Source: Membranipora membranacea (taxonomy: Eukaryota; Bryozoa; Gymnolaemata; Cheilostomatida; Membraniporidae). Taken from it: DNA of 64,000 nt. Under the pieces are notes generated by a model, which saw nothing but the letters and a program-made list of their open reading frames with translations, made no database searches and was not told the DNA's origin. The stretch covers positions 21,263,387-21,327,386 of the forward strand of contig OU612069.1 of assembly GCA_914767715.1 (NCBI GenBank). Reading direction: 5' to 3'. The translations under genes and the position numbers were made by a program. Below, piece by piece: positions 1 through 14,900 of the stretch. How positions within the stretch are numbered: the first letter of the stretch is position 1; the number at the start of each line of letters is the position of its first letter.

Positions 1-588
1 ATATACAACTGCATCAGCCACGCTTACAAATGTTACCTAAGTGTCATTACTTCAAGGACATTCAAATACGAGTGGCCTTCTAGCCGTAAATAATCTTTTA
101 AAATTCATAGATTTGAATTCTCGCTAATTGTTTTAGTCAGTTACAGCGTGGGGGCCAATAAATGGAAATTCTAAAAGTGTCTAGCTTGTTAACTGCCAAA
201 CAATCAAGTCGATTATCACTGGAGATTAGAGTACCTTGAACTGGATTGTTTGTTCTCAGACTGGATTGTTTGTTCTCAGGCTGTTTGGGACACTTGAGAT
301 TTGTGTTTGGATTTGTTTTAGATATGTGGCCTCCAATAATAGATACAATGTTTTAAAAATTTATTTGAGCGTCAGTGATTTTTGTTTGTCTAGTTGTCAG
401 ACCTGCCATAATACAGACCTGCATTAGTTATAATCATGATACAAATTGTTAACTTATACTGGTATCTGGATGGCAGGTCTGTCTTCCTAGCATTCTAATT
501 TCGTATCATATTTTATTGAAATTACTGATTAAATTCCCACATAGCGTTACTGCGTGCTGTATCAGCTTATTTCCTGTCCCGTTAGCAG
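1..588. other. Flank or intron upstream of first PLK4 exon in window
   Basis: No exon recognised. Two small repeats are visible: a 20-bp unit repeated in tandem near 240-279 (containing GGATTGTTTGTTCTCAG), and a 12-bp inverted pair CAGACCTGCCAT at about 399-410 and 470-481. The rest is AT-rich with no long open frame. Because the first recognised exon starts in mid-codon (phase 1), this is most likely PLK4 intron sequence. Confidence 0.5.
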
Positions 589-3500
589 TACATTCGCCAG
601 TGCTCATAGCAGAGTTTGATATTACACCGACCACGGATAACAATCTGAGGAGAAAACTCGGCACAGTGTTTGAGACGTCCAGAAACGACACCGGGACGAG
701 GGAGAAAACCCTTAATACACAGACGGCGTCGTTACGTAACGTGCTGACAGCTCTTGAACAAAGGTAAGACTTTGAAAAGCTTATACGACAATCTTTATGC
801 TGCTAGCTTGCCCAAAGCTGTCTGTAAGTTTGAGCGCTATATTCCAAAGCTCAAATCGACAACAAGTAATTTTGTGATGTTGCTAGCGCCGCCAGCCATG
901 TGTGATCAAGTATAGTATGACTGAGCACTTGTGGTACTCAGGGGATTAAGTGATGATACAATTAGCTGCTGCAGCTGCCTGATAAATAGGATTATCTCCT
1001 CTTAACCATGTGCCTTCTTATCGTAGTGATAGGATAGTGCACTCTCTGTACATGTTATGTTTGAGTCTGTGACTCTTGATATAGTGGAGAGTTGATGTGA
1101 ATGTATGTTATTATTGCCAGCATAGCACTGCTGTAATGTAACATAGAGCAGAGGGTGTGAAACTGGTGTACACTAATTGAATAATCTACTGGTTCGTGAC
1201 AATATTAGTGAATGGTTTTAGCTGTGATCCGTTAAAAATATGTAAAAACAGAAGCAAAGTTGTTAACTTGTCTGTTTGTTTTTCAGTATTATCTGATTTA
1301 ATCCTGGTGAAACTGTGAAAAATAATCAAATCTGTGACCCAAAGTTTAAATATTTTCTTTGCTTCGATTTGTTTGACCAATGAACCCCCTCTCTTCATTT
1401 GTCCAAGCTAGGCTGTTTAATGACTGATCCTGATCAGCTAGCAGGGCTCTCAATCACTATGTTCCAATACATGGAATTGGGGCTATGAATGATGTTGTCC
1501 ACCCCCAATTATAATGAATAACCTACTAACGATTTCAAAAACGCAAACGACGTTGCTAATAGGGCTGAAACTTCAAAATTGAGGCCTTGATGCAACACCC
1601 TATCGTCTATCCCAACATAACAGAAACTGAATGCGAATACAAACCGACACTTCCTCCTTGTTTCGACAGCTCCTGAATTTAAATCTATGCATGGGAACAT
1701 GGTTTATCTGCCTAACTCCCAGCACTATCCCCTGCGCACTGTCTGTTGAGGACTTTAGACTGTAAATAACTTGGACAGTCTGTATTTTGATTGATTGATA
1801 TCCACTTTATTTTTAGCACTCAAAATAGTACATGGTGACACAAGCAGTATAACAAACATGAAAGGCAAAAACAAAAATCAATGCGTATGAATGTTATGTG
1901 AATTATGGCTAACAGAAACCTGGAATTATGTTATCAACAGTTAGGCGGCCCTGTGCCACATAAGTAACTTCTCATAAAACGGTGAATTACGGCATATTAT
2001 GGTGTATTACTACATTTCCTCGTTACTAGATTCCTGTTTCGATATGTATCTACAATATCAGAGTTTGAAATAGCACGCTGGTTCAAAGTCAACTAAAAAA
2101 TGTCAGTTCATTTTTTATCCTTATACCCGCTTATAAATGTATCTGATTTGAATTTATATGTTATCTCAAAATGCTTTATTCATCGGTCTTTGTAAAGATT
2201 ACATGCGGGTTTCGATAGCCTGGATTCGGAATCAATATTTCGGTGGCTGTACTTACCAGCTGTATTGGATTAAGTTTATTGTGTATTGCACGTTTTCAGG
2301 TGTAAGTATTTCCTAGAGAAATGTGAGGTACGCTGCTCTCCCTCTAAAAATAAAACCACCGGTAAAAGTCGGCCATCGGCGAACAAGACTGGACGGAAGA
2401 GTAAAAAAGTTACACCACCACGTAAGTGTGCCATCTTTTATCCTACATAGTATGTATAAAAAATAAAAATATGGACACTTTCATTCTATCACTGCAATTA
2501 TGGCATCAGTGGTCGGTGGCTTTTCAGCAAATTTTGGGACCGATGAAGACTCATTCTAGCTATTACCATAGTTATCAAAACATACAGATAAGTAAATTGA
2601 TTCCAGTCTTGGTAGGAGAAACTAAACTGTCAATTGTTGCATTTCATCTTTGTGATCTTTGTGATCAATTTTTATTTGTGACTTTTTTTCTTTGGGCCGC
2701 TACTTGCTTTACGAGCTGCCATCGTCCAAAATAATGAGTCATATCCCCAGGCCAGCTCCTTATCCAGACACACGGTGTGAGTGAGTTGCTAACCATATAC
2801 AGGTTTTATAGACAAGGTGACAGGTGATAAGATGGAGGTGATAGCGAGAGTAAACGCCGTCACACCGCATCACAAGGCTGCGTCCACTGTCCTGTCTCCT
2901 ATATCACAAAATACACTCATCTCTGCAGCTCTGAACAAACAACAGCACCAGTCTCAACACAAATACAGTAACGGTACGTATCAAATGGCAGAATTGTGAC
3001 GAAATCTAGTTTGGAGCTGAACTTTGGCCGTATCATCACCTTACCGACATTCCAACCTGTATGACTGGATAACTATTTATGATGTAAAAAACCGAGTAAT
3101 GCGGGTGTGGAGCAGAGAATAGGGTTGCCGCTGTCGCTGGTATTTATCTTCTGACCAGGAATGCGCGCGTAAAACTCTGTAATCCGATTATTAGTTTGGA
3201 TAAACATGACCCCTGATAGTTTTATGTATATTTGCTGAGACTGGTGAATGCGTGACAAGGAGCTCAGCGATTTTATATTCACTGCACACAATATTTTATA
3301 AAGAGCTCAATGACCAATTTGTTTATTAAATTTAGACTATTTAAATTTATTTTGAACATACCTAACCTCTTTACATTGAGCCGCTTGGTGTATGCTAAAC
3401 AACCCCCTCAGTATTGTTTGACATTTTTGTTGGTTTTACAAAACCTTAGCCTTAGTTCTAATCACCCAAGTGGGTTTATTGTGACAAGTCCAACCAATCA

Positions 3501-6500
3501 ATAGTCAAAATTTAAACTATAATAATCTCTTAGGCTAAGCTTGGTAAAGGTTATGAGGAAGCTTAATTTTATCAGCGCTTAGAGTATTTAAAGTAGATTT
3601 ATATAAGAGTAGAGCGAGCAGCGGGGCTGGTCTGATTTGATAAGCAGCTTTCTTACATGTTGGTGTCAGCTCTTTCAGCTTGTGTTAAACATAGATAGAC
3701 TATTTTATTTAGAGTGATGCTGGCAATGGATTATAATAATAACAACTACCCTTATATCTGTAGTGACTATGAGGACTGTAAGTTAATTAATTTAATGAAT
3801 TATTCTTTTCTAAATTTGAACGTTTATTTCATCATTTTATATCAGCTATCTGCTGCACACACGGTAATAGTACAACAGTTGTTCATCTTGGAGCTGTGCT
3901 CTAGTGAATAGAATATTATTTTGCAGATCATTCAGATTTATAATATTTTATATGTTTATTGTCGATTGATGTCTAACTGAAATCACACCATATATTTTGA
4001 GCAATTTGTGATAATTTCACTTTTTACTTCACAAAAACATGTGTGCATACCTACATAATCACATTTTCGTGGAGATATAATAAAATAACTTTGCTTATCT
4101 GGTTCCATTTTTAGAAATACTATGATACTTTCACCAAGCAGTCCCCTGTAACTCCTTGCTTTCACCCTACCCAACACATGTCACCTGATCATGCCAGCCC
4201 TCCATTATTTATACTACGTTATTATTTATAGTTGGTGTTCTATGTAGCCCAAGCTCAGCGACTAGCAGGCAGAGTAAAGATGCTGCGCCTTCACCTACAG
4301 TTCCTACAGCAGGACTACAACCGTTCACATCTGACAGACTTCGTCCGATAAGACAGAAAACTAGAAATGCTATTGTAAGTAACCAATGTCATCATATAAG
4401 AGGGATTTATCAAGCTCGAAATGCAATTTTCTTTCTAGAAAAAATATTTTTGGATGACGTCAACCTCAAAAAAGTATTGTTCTATCATTGTTATGTCTGT
4501 GGTAACATGTGGTTGACCATTAGTACAAGCGTCAATGCATTGTTTTCCAACCCACAGTATGGGCGATGCTTTTGCAAAATGATGCCTTCATCATCCCATA
4601 ACACATCAGTAATGGATCGGCCTTTATCGCCCCCTATAAGTAATCAGTAGTGTATTGATAAGCCAAGAAGTCCTTTGTTTCCGTCCCAAACAGAAAAACA
4701 GGGCTGTATAATTTTCACTGACTAAACTTGACGAAGATAAATATTAGTGTAAGGCTGTGATTGGGTTTTAGAAATTTAAGCTCAAGTGCTTTTATTATCA
4801 CACATAGCGGTGGGAAGTTTGAACTGTTAATTTACTAACTTTGAAATCTACACTATGCTAGCTTGGGTTTTGATGCCAAAAAGGTATTTGTGTTATGCAA
4901 GTCATTTTGGATTTGAATATTTGAGGCTGCTAAGATGATCGGGTCTATTTTACGCCATCAATAGAGGGGTATTATACAGTCACTGAATTTAGTCATACTC
5001 TACTTAGCTATCCTTCCATTGTTAATGTAATAGGATTTGTGGATTAATATCTTGAAATTTGAAAGATCAAACCAATTTTGGGGTTAGTGAAACTCTTGTA
5101 AGACTAAATACTTACATGTGGGATGATTTCGACAGGTGGTTTTTTTAATCTGAGGTAATACCGCTCACCCTGAGCTATCACCAGAGATTATAGATAATAT
5201 ATCCAGTGATCCATAGTCTCTTCAATAACTTCAAATAACCGCTCATCCTGAATTACCAGTTAGTAAAATATGGACAGAAATACAAAAGTTTATTAATATA
5301 GATCCAATTTATTATACCATAGATTACCCAGTGACCTAGGATTAGTTAACAGTGACCTATAGAGATCAGTAAGTTTTGGAGTTTGACACGCTAATGACAT
5401 CTGTTCTTTATTGTTACCATGTCTCTAAACTTTCAAGATATATTCTTTGCGCTTGCTGGATTTATCATACACGAAGTAAAAGTTGAAATCATAGGAGGGG
5501 TTCATCAGGTTAACCTTGTTGAAGGTGAATCTAAAAATAGCTCAATGTGGGGTTTTAACTGATCATGCAACAGCTTGTCAAAGTCAGCCCTTGCATAGCC
5601 CCCTTCTCATGATTATTACCCATCAAAACTGACAGTAGCAATGGAATTGACCATCAATGAGTCTTGTGACTTGTTCTAGGTCAAACAATTGCTGATGGTT
5701 GATTGGTCCAAACTTTGATAATAAAAAATTTAATCTCGCTTCATCAGTTCCAGTTGCTGCTTCCGTGGTCAAGTTTTGTCATTTATCTAAATAATACTAG
5801 AGAAATGTGACCCATGGTGAATTCTCTTTTATTTGCAGGTGAATATACTCGACAATGGTGATGTGTGTCTAGAGTTTCTAAAGTCTCGTTCTCCGATGGC
5901 GAGTGTCACGGAGATACTGAAGATATCACCAGATGGGACTCAGGTATGTCTTATATGAGCTAGTCAGTCTCTTGTCGTGTCATCTGGTTATATTATATCA
6001 GTATCTACATCATATTATAATATGATATAATATTCTCTACAAAAAAAAAGATGCTGCACAAGTACGTTGCGAAAACATGGATGATACATAGAATGGATGG
6101 CATTTATACATTCAGCCTTCTTTTGAGGAAAAAATGCGTAATGAATCACAGTTTTTATTTGAATAATAATTATATAATTTACCTAAATTTAACAGGTTAG
6201 TGTGTATAGACCACCTAAGGATTCTATATCTGCTGATCTATCAGACACGCCCCCTGCAATCCCGCCCACTGCTCATCAATACACCAATCACACGCTACCG
6301 AGAAAATACTGGAAGAAGTACCTCTACGCTGCCAGGTATGGTCTCCTGAAGCTTACCTAACTCATCTGGTATAAAATGGATCCTAAACGGGATAAAAACG
6401 TAGGCGATTTTGCACTTGCCCTCAATGAAAGGATAATTGTATTCTTATGCTGATAGGCCTATCAGTTTTTCGGGTTGATTAAGCTTATATTTAGACATTG

Positions 6501-9304
6501 TTCTGTTGCAGGTTTATCCGTATGGTGAAAAGTAAGACACCGAAAGTTACCTACTTCTCTGATCAGGCTAAGTGTATGCTCATGGAATCATCGGAGGAAG
6601 ATTTTGAAGCTGTTTTCTATACAGGTATAAATAATCAGCAAATGCATGTGCTGTATTATATGTCAAAAGCCAGACTGTGCAATATCCAATCTCAAAATTT
6701 GAACTATTGTATTGCATGAACATATGAAACCCTGTGTGGGGATCAAATTCACCTCTATTGTCACAGTAAGCCAGCACCCAACCAACTGCAGTGCCAACCA
6801 ACTGCCTACTGGGTTATAGATTATTGTATATCATAAACCATTAATTGGTCGTTAAAGATCTAAGCCAACCACAAACGTTTTTTAAGTGACATCATAATGC
6901 AGTGTATAGGAGATACCTTCCTAGTGAGGACAACTCTTACCACCCTAAATAATTCATGTCAACAAAAGCTCTACAATTCTACCCTATTCAAGTCTTACAT
7001 ATCTTTAGCATAAGCAGTTGCCTGAATACAACATGCATTTATCTTTGTGGAGCCTCTGAAACCAGATTTGCAATACGTTACACTGGAAAACCAATGTTTA
7101 CGACTGTAAATCCAAACATCATATCGAGATGGAAACTGAAAGCTGACCTGTAAGCTCGTGACCTGATGACAGCAATACATTTAATACTTCACATCCCACA
7201 TTTATCAACCAAGCCACTGACAGGAAACCCAGCTTCTCAACTTGTTTTTGTTCAATCTTGTCTTGCAGGGCCGAAGTTCTCTATCAGCTGTGAGCACGTA
7301 AAAGTGATTGACACAACGGGAATGAATATCAGCTTTGATACAGAGTCAGAGTCTAGTCTGCTGTCAGCTGAGGTACACACAATGTGGCAGCACGTCAAAA
7401 TGGTCAGTATATATGTTCTACAGCAGTTTGGTTGAGTGTATGACTCACACAAGTAAGCTACGACACGAGATGGCACTGAATATTCCCAAGCAAGTAGGAA
7501 CAGTCCCTGTACTACCAAAAAAATTACTAAAATCAGTCGTCATAGGGAGTGTGAATTGATACTAAATTTGCTTTGTTTGTGACATGAGTGTCTAAAAAAT
7601 ACAGCTGCTCCAGAGTGACGTATACACCATTACAACTTCATGACCTAATTAATTTTACAGTGTCGAGACCATTGTCTGCATCTAGAGCAGATGTTGACTT
7701 CAGCAGAGAGATCTAGTAGCTCAGAGTCTTCTCACTTCCCTGTTATTATCGGTAGCAGATGGTCAGCGAGCTCACTCATCACTTCCTGTGGTAGCGAGAC
7801 ACAGATTCATTATCCTCTGGGTATTGGTCCCGAGTTTGAAATCCAACCTCCCACTGTAAGTTCTTTCGCAGTCAAATTTTGCTCTCAAAAAGTTCCATTT
7901 CACTGACTTAGGATTCAGGGCAAACACGTACCACATTAACAGACAATGCCCCGCCAACATTTCACTTGAAACTGAGATATTCACTCACACATCTTGGAGA
8001 ACTTTTAGTGTATAGAAGCACATAAAATGTTGCTGGGTCACAGTAATGAAATGTATCCGTCCATTGTTGTTGTCCGGCGATTACATGTATATAATATAAA
8101 TAGTGTAAGTTGTCCCAAGGAAATCGGTATGGTCCGTGAAAGAAAACAACATATAGATGATGACATGATATTGATTCAATGATGTGTATAACATACGTTG
8201 TCTGTTAAATTGTAGATGTGTTCATTTGATGGCTCACTGATGAGTAATGCTACCACAATGAACCCTCCGACACCAACAGCGTTGTATAAAATGAAGCCAA
8301 CTCGACTATCACCTGATGAGAGGCCGATTATCCTACCTCCACACCAAAGAAACACCAACAAGGCTAGCGTGACGACTTCAGACGGCTCATCTCAGATATT
8401 ACTCCGTCGTTATGTTCAGAGTGAGATTTTAGATCCCTTATGTTTATTTTACTGTATGCTCTTATCATCAGGTAGTTGAGTTGTGGAGCTCTAGAAGATG
8501 TGATCTTTGCTCACACTGATATACCGTGTAGTAAAGTGTCTCCTGACCTGACGCTAGTAAAGAAGTCAGGATTTAGGTTCTCTATTCCTTCCCCCACCTC
8601 AACAACCATATTACATAGAGATACATATTTGTTGCAGAGAATACCAACAAAGCAAATCTGAAAAAATATTAACAGCAATCAACAGATCAGGAAAAGGATG
8701 AAGAAAAAACCTCTGAATCAATTCCTTTTCTACAATGATGGCACCGACCCTTTGCAACATGTGTCCCCTTTCTGTACATATAAGATATGACTGTTTATTG
8801 CAGATATAGGCTGGGCGTCTCAGTTACGTAGCGGTGCAGTATGTGTCCAGTTTGATGATGGAAATCAGTTAACAGTATACTCACATAAGTCTGAGGTAAC
8901 CTTTGTATACAGGAACGGTATAATATCCAGGTTAGACAATCTTCATCTATGTTTGTTGACTGGTATACAATTTGCTTCACCTTCTTTCAAACGACTTGAC
9001 CTGCTGAAACTTATGTGTCATGAGCAGACAACTTGACATGCAGATATCATCTGATAATGAGCAGACAAGTTTTCACCTGATTTTTTTTCATTCAAGGTTA
9101 TGAAAGATTGTGCCTTTTCATAAACATACTGAGGCATTTATTTGACAACACTTAAAAAGAGAGCAACTGGACACATTATGTTCAACCGTTTGTAAGTTAA
9201 TGATTGTTTTTAATTACAGATTTACTGAGAACGACGCGATACCAGATATGGTGAGGGGTAAACTAGAGAGTTTAGTACATGTCGTCTCTACTCTATCATT
9301 GTGA
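589..9304 (+). CDS. PLK4: Polo-like kinase 4 (SAK), 3' part: linker and polo boxes; kinase domain outside window
   Basis: PLK4 is the serine/threonine kinase that starts centriole duplication; its C-terminal polo boxes handle dimerisation and centriole targeting. Phase-consistent exons: 589-763, 2300-2421, 2803-2973, 4259-4374, 5839-5943, 6196-6335, 6512-6624, 7269-7402, 7661-7855, 8216-8408, a tentative short exon near 8489-8530, 8804-8930 and 9220-9304 (TGA). Recognised signatures: [14 protein letters not shown] entering polo box 1, [31 protein letters not shown] and CMLMESS in polo box 2, FPVIIGSRW, and polo box 3 with [19 protein letters not shown]. These match animal PLK4 as I know it. 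The first three exons form a poorly conserved linker and are assigned by splice phase only. The donor after 8408 reads GTTATG, a weak site; the duplicate copy has GTATGT there. Introns at 764-2299, 2974-4258 and 4375-5838 contain nothing I recognise. Confidence 0.9.
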
Positions 9305-11935
9305 CTTACCGACTGACTGCTGAGGTACTGTGTTAAATACGCCCATGGTAGCATCATGTATAAGTTGTTATTACTCTATGTGTTCACTGTGACTGCCAAC
9401 AAGGTTTGTGAGAGGCTCAGTTTCCCAACAAACGCAGTCCTTTATCTGCTGCAGTGCAATCTTTACAATGCCAGTCTTCATTAATAAACTTAGTCTTCCA
9501 TTCACATAAGATTTATACCTAGCTAGGTTTGTGTGACCTATCTAATGTGAGCACCTGAGTGACTTGTATGGTTGGGACTCTGATGTTTTACATTATCTCT
9601 TCAAAGTTCTATCAGTTTTTAAACACTCTAAACTTTCTCCATTTATTGGACTTGTGTAGTATTTATGGTAATTTGTATGCTATTTATTTTATAATATTTA
9701 ATACTTGTTTTATTCATAACAGTAGACATAGTATTTATTAAATTAATTTGTATTATAGATTCATGATCTACATATTTATTCCATAAGATAGTATTTATTT
9801 ATTGTTAATATGCTTCCAATGTGAAATCGAATGCCAAAGCTCCCCGTTCAAAGTGAAATGTGATATTTCTGTATATAGTTTGGATGTTTACTTTTCAACT
9901 TATAGATGTGACAGAGATTCTTAGCTGTAGATCAACTGTATGTTGTTCTTTCTTTATTATTGTTAACTTGTGAACCACTGCGTAGGTTATTTATCAACTT
10001 CCGTCCAGTTTGATTTAAATTTTTAATATTGTATATTTTCTTTTATGTCCTTAAAATAATTGCTTTTTTGCCAGCGTAGTGTTATTATTTATACTGAGGG
10101 TTTATCAGCCAATATGAGTTGAACCTTTACTGTAGGCTGGTACCCAGTTCGTTAGCTAACATGCTAGAATGTTTCATTGTTTGAAAACCGGTCTCTTGGC
10201 TGGTCACCCTATCTTGGCAAATATCAACTGGGAGTTTAGAAAGATTTTATTTTTCGGTTAGACTGTAAGGGACTTATCACATTTTCATCACTGACTCCCA
10301 AACTCTTATTGTGGTTGCCATGTACTTATCATTGAACCGTCCACTTCAAGCTTTTATAACTTATATGTAATTTGTTTATTTATTATTAATATTTATGTTT
10401 GTTCTGTTTGTGGTAGGTCTGTATTTATTATCATTTAAATGATAATGCGGCATTTTTTATCGTGAAAATATTGCGCCCTTCACATCTTTGTATTTCGTTA
10501 CTATTATACCACTTCCTTTTGTATGCAGATTGCATTTTCTCAATTTTAGTCCTCATATTTTAATTGTTCACTACTTATTTACATCTAAGTTTTTACTAAA
10601 CGTAAACTATACTGTAATCAGCTATCCGTTCAAACCATGTACAAAGTCTTGAGTTGAAGATTTTATGTGATGTGTGATTATTTTACCTCTTTTCGATTTT
10701 GAGTGTCTTTTGAACAAACTTTTCTGTTTCTGAAGAGTGTGTTTGTGATTTTATTGACTCATTTTTGCTGTTTGATTTCTGTCTATCACTGGCCAACAAT
10801 ACAACTTGAATATTGAATCTTTGTATCTTTAGTCGGCAGGCATCAGTACTCAAATCAGTGAAATCTGTGGAAACTTGAAATTAAATTGTAATTTGATGCG
10901 TTAGGTTTTAGAACATGTTAAGTCTTGGAGATTAATTTTTGTTTATTACCAAGTGCAATGATGATCAGTATAAATTGGGGTATTCAGCAGGCTAACAAAC
11001 ATTCATTGGTATTCCTCATGAATGAGCATTAGCATACTCAGTACTCTTAGAGAATAGTGTAGGTCAGAATGTAGAAGTCAGAGAAAGGAATATATTGGGA
11101 TAGTTAGGTAGGAATTGACATCAACAAGTAGTTCACTCTTTGGTTTTCACTTATATGACGATTCAGAGGCGGGAAATTACGCCAAGTCCAAAACCCGGTA
11201 AAGTATTATACTCTAGGTCTATCTAGATGCTGGTTATACCTGATATGCCTGAATTAAGAGTTTTCTCCCCTTGGACCCCAGCGGTTTACCAGCAGGGCAG
11301 CTGCAGGAAATTGGATCTTACTTGATCTACTGGCATTTTATTATTTGTGAATCTACCTAATATACAAATACTATAGTAAGCCAAGAGGCTAATAACAGAT
11401 AGTGACCAGATGTACATCTACCTCTACATCATGGACATACCTGTTATTGGTTATGAAAACATCTCCGTTAAACACGTAAGCTAAAATCTGTCAACACAGT
11501 TTGACCCATTGGACCCATCAGTGAGACTTACAAATCCCTAATACCCTCTACTGTTTATGCACAGGGTGTTGTATCGCCTTTGAAATGCCTTATGCGACCG
11601 TATCTGCAAAACCCAAGATTTAAATCCTTCCAGGTAAAGAGCTTATGTGTATTATATTATCATCTTCATCGATATATAATGGGTATATTTCTTTAGCTGG
11701 GTTGAGTGTTGGAAATAAACACAAAAAAAAGTATTTGCCAATGAACAATTCACATTTCAACATAGCCACAACACAACTAAAAAAATATTTCATAATAATA
11801 ATACGATCAAAAACAGATAATAAAATTATTATCAGATTTACCATATGTAAACTAGCGCAGTCATATATATATATATATATATATATAGTCCTTTCATAGC
11901 TGTCCATTAGTCCAGTAGTTACAAACTTCTCATAA
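9305..11935. other. Intergenic region between converging genes
   Basis: Very AT-rich DNA between the PLK4 stop and the stop of the minus-strand nucleotidyltransferase gene. Most of it is shared with 46074-48768 in the second copy. A (TA)n run lies at about 11862-11887. No coding exon recognised. Confidence 0.6.
9483..9488 (+). terminator. Candidate PLK4 polyadenylation signal
   Basis: AATAAA lies 179 bases after the PLK4 stop codon in AT-rich sequence, a plausible spacing for a 3' UTR. It falls in the segment (about 9439-9899) missing from the duplicate copy, so the partial copy would need another signal. No transcript evidence is available. Confidence 0.4.
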
Positions 11936-14900
11936 TCAAATGGACATGTCTTCCTCTTCACTTCTCTACAAAATATTAATTTTTGTTATAGCATGTACAG
12001 CGAAATAACTCAATACGACAATACGACAGCTTATTACTCAGTCATCATCACAACAATTTGAGGCGACAGGACAATGGGAGTATTTTAATAAATATTCCTA
12101 ACTATCAGTAATATAAGAAACTACTCTTATGTGTCGGTGAATTATAAAATCATGAAATTGTCTTACTGTAGTGAGTTTGAATAAAGCAGCTCTATCACCT
12201 CCACACACAACCATCTTGTCTCCTCTCACACTCACATCGCATAAACCGCTATCATTGTATAAACCAGCCACATCACTGAGTGCTATATGTGTGAGTTCTC
12301 TGATCAGTCCACCTGTAGGATAAATTCAATTCTATAAGTTAGTCACCCTTGTAAATAACAAATATATCGTAATTATGGATTATCGAGGCCATCCTACACA
12401 AACTAACAAGCTTTAATTTTGTAAATCAAGTGCTAAATATTACAATACAGTAGCAATTACATTAAAGTGGTTCTTATTGGTGATACAGGGGAGATTTAAA
12501 AGGCAATCGGATTTATCTAACTTTCATCTCATCATGTTATATAAATTACAGTACAGTAGCAATGCCATAAATATTAGATTAGATAACTTGACAGTGTTGA
12601 CATTAATATAACTAACTCTCTCACTGTTATATAAATAATTTACTTAGTCTCCTCACACTACCTACCTGTGATGGTCTGTATATAACAGTATATAACTTAC
12701 CTTGTGGTGAGATCTGGTATATCTTCTTCTTAGTATGAGACACCACATAGATGAGACCAGACTGATCTGATGTTATACCTATAGGATACCTCAGACCTGT
12801 ACATCTCCACACAGGCTCATGTTTACCAGGCTGTAGTCTGTACTTCATCACCGCTTCTCCTTTCCAGCAGTTAGTGTCAGACACGAGCACACTGTCACCA
12901 CCTAGTAGAATGTGTACTCCTGCAGGATCACATATATCACTGAGGTCGATGTTATACAGATGATCTCCTGTGATGGTGTAGATCATCAGCTGTTTACTCT
13001 CTGCGTCCATATCTGCTATTATACTGTCTGATACAGAGAGCTGACTGAAATAATGTCTATACTGATGAAGCAGAGTGTGCTGAGGATTACTCTCTGTACC
13101 GATGTATGTGCTGACATTACCCTCATGTTTCACCTTAGTGATGAGTTTATCTCCTACAGAGTAAGCTGAGCAGACATCACCAGTAATGTTTATCTTCTTT
13201 ATCAGCTTCAGGTCAGCACCAGACCTCACTTTTACTCCACCGTCAGTGGACCAGAGTATATTATCTTCCTCTGTCCAGCTCACACCCCGACACTGGCCTG
13301 CTGTCTCCTCATATTTGATAAGCTTTAATGTGTTGGGTAGTTCAGTAGCAGATGTGGATGGGCTGATCTCCAGGTTCTCTGTATCTGTAACGAATTAAGT
13401 GTAACAATAAACTGAACTGGGAAATAAGCAGAATCTACAATAATGATATGAAGAGATATATTATTATTTATCATACTGGTATGGAATAACTCATGAAATA
13501 TGCTTAATTAATAATTATTTAATCTAATAGCCTAGAATCACATAAATTGGTTCCAATAAATTTATTAAATTGTGTTGTTTAAAATTGCTCAATTTGTTTA
13601 ACAAAGTAGGGTTTTTATCACCAGTAGATTATAACTTTGGCAATTTAGCATGAGAGGAAATTTAAATCAATACTCAATTTTGAATGAAATGTTCAGTCTG
13701 TTGTAGGGTTATAGTCATGTTGATCACAATAGTATTTTTTTCCAGACTGCTTCATACTTTAATGATAGCTCCACATCTTAGTTTTTGATGTTAACACTCA
13801 AATTGCGAATGCTATATTCTGATTTCAAGTCTCCATTATTCAGCTCAGGAAGTGGTATGAAAAGGGTAAAGTTATAACTCTGTTCATTCATTTAAAAAAA
13901 TGCTAGCTTATGGCGATGTTAATGTTTGATCAAACACCTTGTCACTTTTATCTATTAATGTTATACTGTGGATCAATTCTATGAGCATAAAAAAGCACCT
14001 TACCCCTTTCGCAGTACGCATCCACAGCTGAATTCATCTTCTTTCTCAATGCTTCTGTTTCTTCGTGCATCTCATCTGCTTCCAACTTCAAAGCCTCACT
14101 CTCTTCTTTAGATCCCATAGCAGCAAGAACCTCACTTCTCTCAGAGAGAACATGTGCATATTCTGATTTTGATGCGTGACCAATATGTTCCTTTAGATAT
14201 GATTGAGCCTCTTTATATGCAGCATCTGCCTTCTTCATGTTTTTCTCTTTGGAGTACAACGCCCCATCAGCTCTGTAGACGGTTGCTGCTTCAACTTTAC
14301 AGCCCTGCTTTACGAACACATCAGTAGCCTTAGCATAGTAACCATGGGTTGTATCACTGTTTTCTTCCCTTCTGCCTGTAATACCTCCCATCGCTTTGTA
14401 AAGTTTCCCATAATTATAATGTTGCTGGTCCGGGTAAACATCATTCATCTTTCTCCTGGTTTGTCTTAGCCATACTTCTGGGTCGTGGACTATTTGATTA
14501 TTGGCACCATCAAGGTCTGTGGTATTGAGTTCCTCATCTTCAGGTAAACGAGCAAGTGCCACCTCCTTCTCCTTTGTGTAGCAGGTTGCTTCACTGAGAA
14601 GGATTTCACACTCCATTTGCTTTGCCTTATCCTCTTTGATTGGATGCTGATTGAGAAGTTTAAGTGCCTTCTGCAGATATTGTGGTGCATTGAACTTTTG
14701 GCCAACGTCCTGCAAGATGGTCACTTTTGTCACACAATCAAAATTGTCGTCAATCACCATTCGCAAACCTAGACGGCGTGCTTTAGTGTAATACGCCTGG
14801 GCTAACACTTCCTTTCCAGAGATATCGAAGATTTTCCCAATCTCATAAACGCAGTGAGCTATCTCTCTGGTTGGGTTACTGAGAAACTGCAGTCGATCTT

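Noticed and set aside
11620-11935. Open frame continuing past the last exon of gene 1
   Set aside because: With the splice phase fixed by the previous exon, the last exon stops at 11936. The extension is in another frame and runs through a (TA)n tract.
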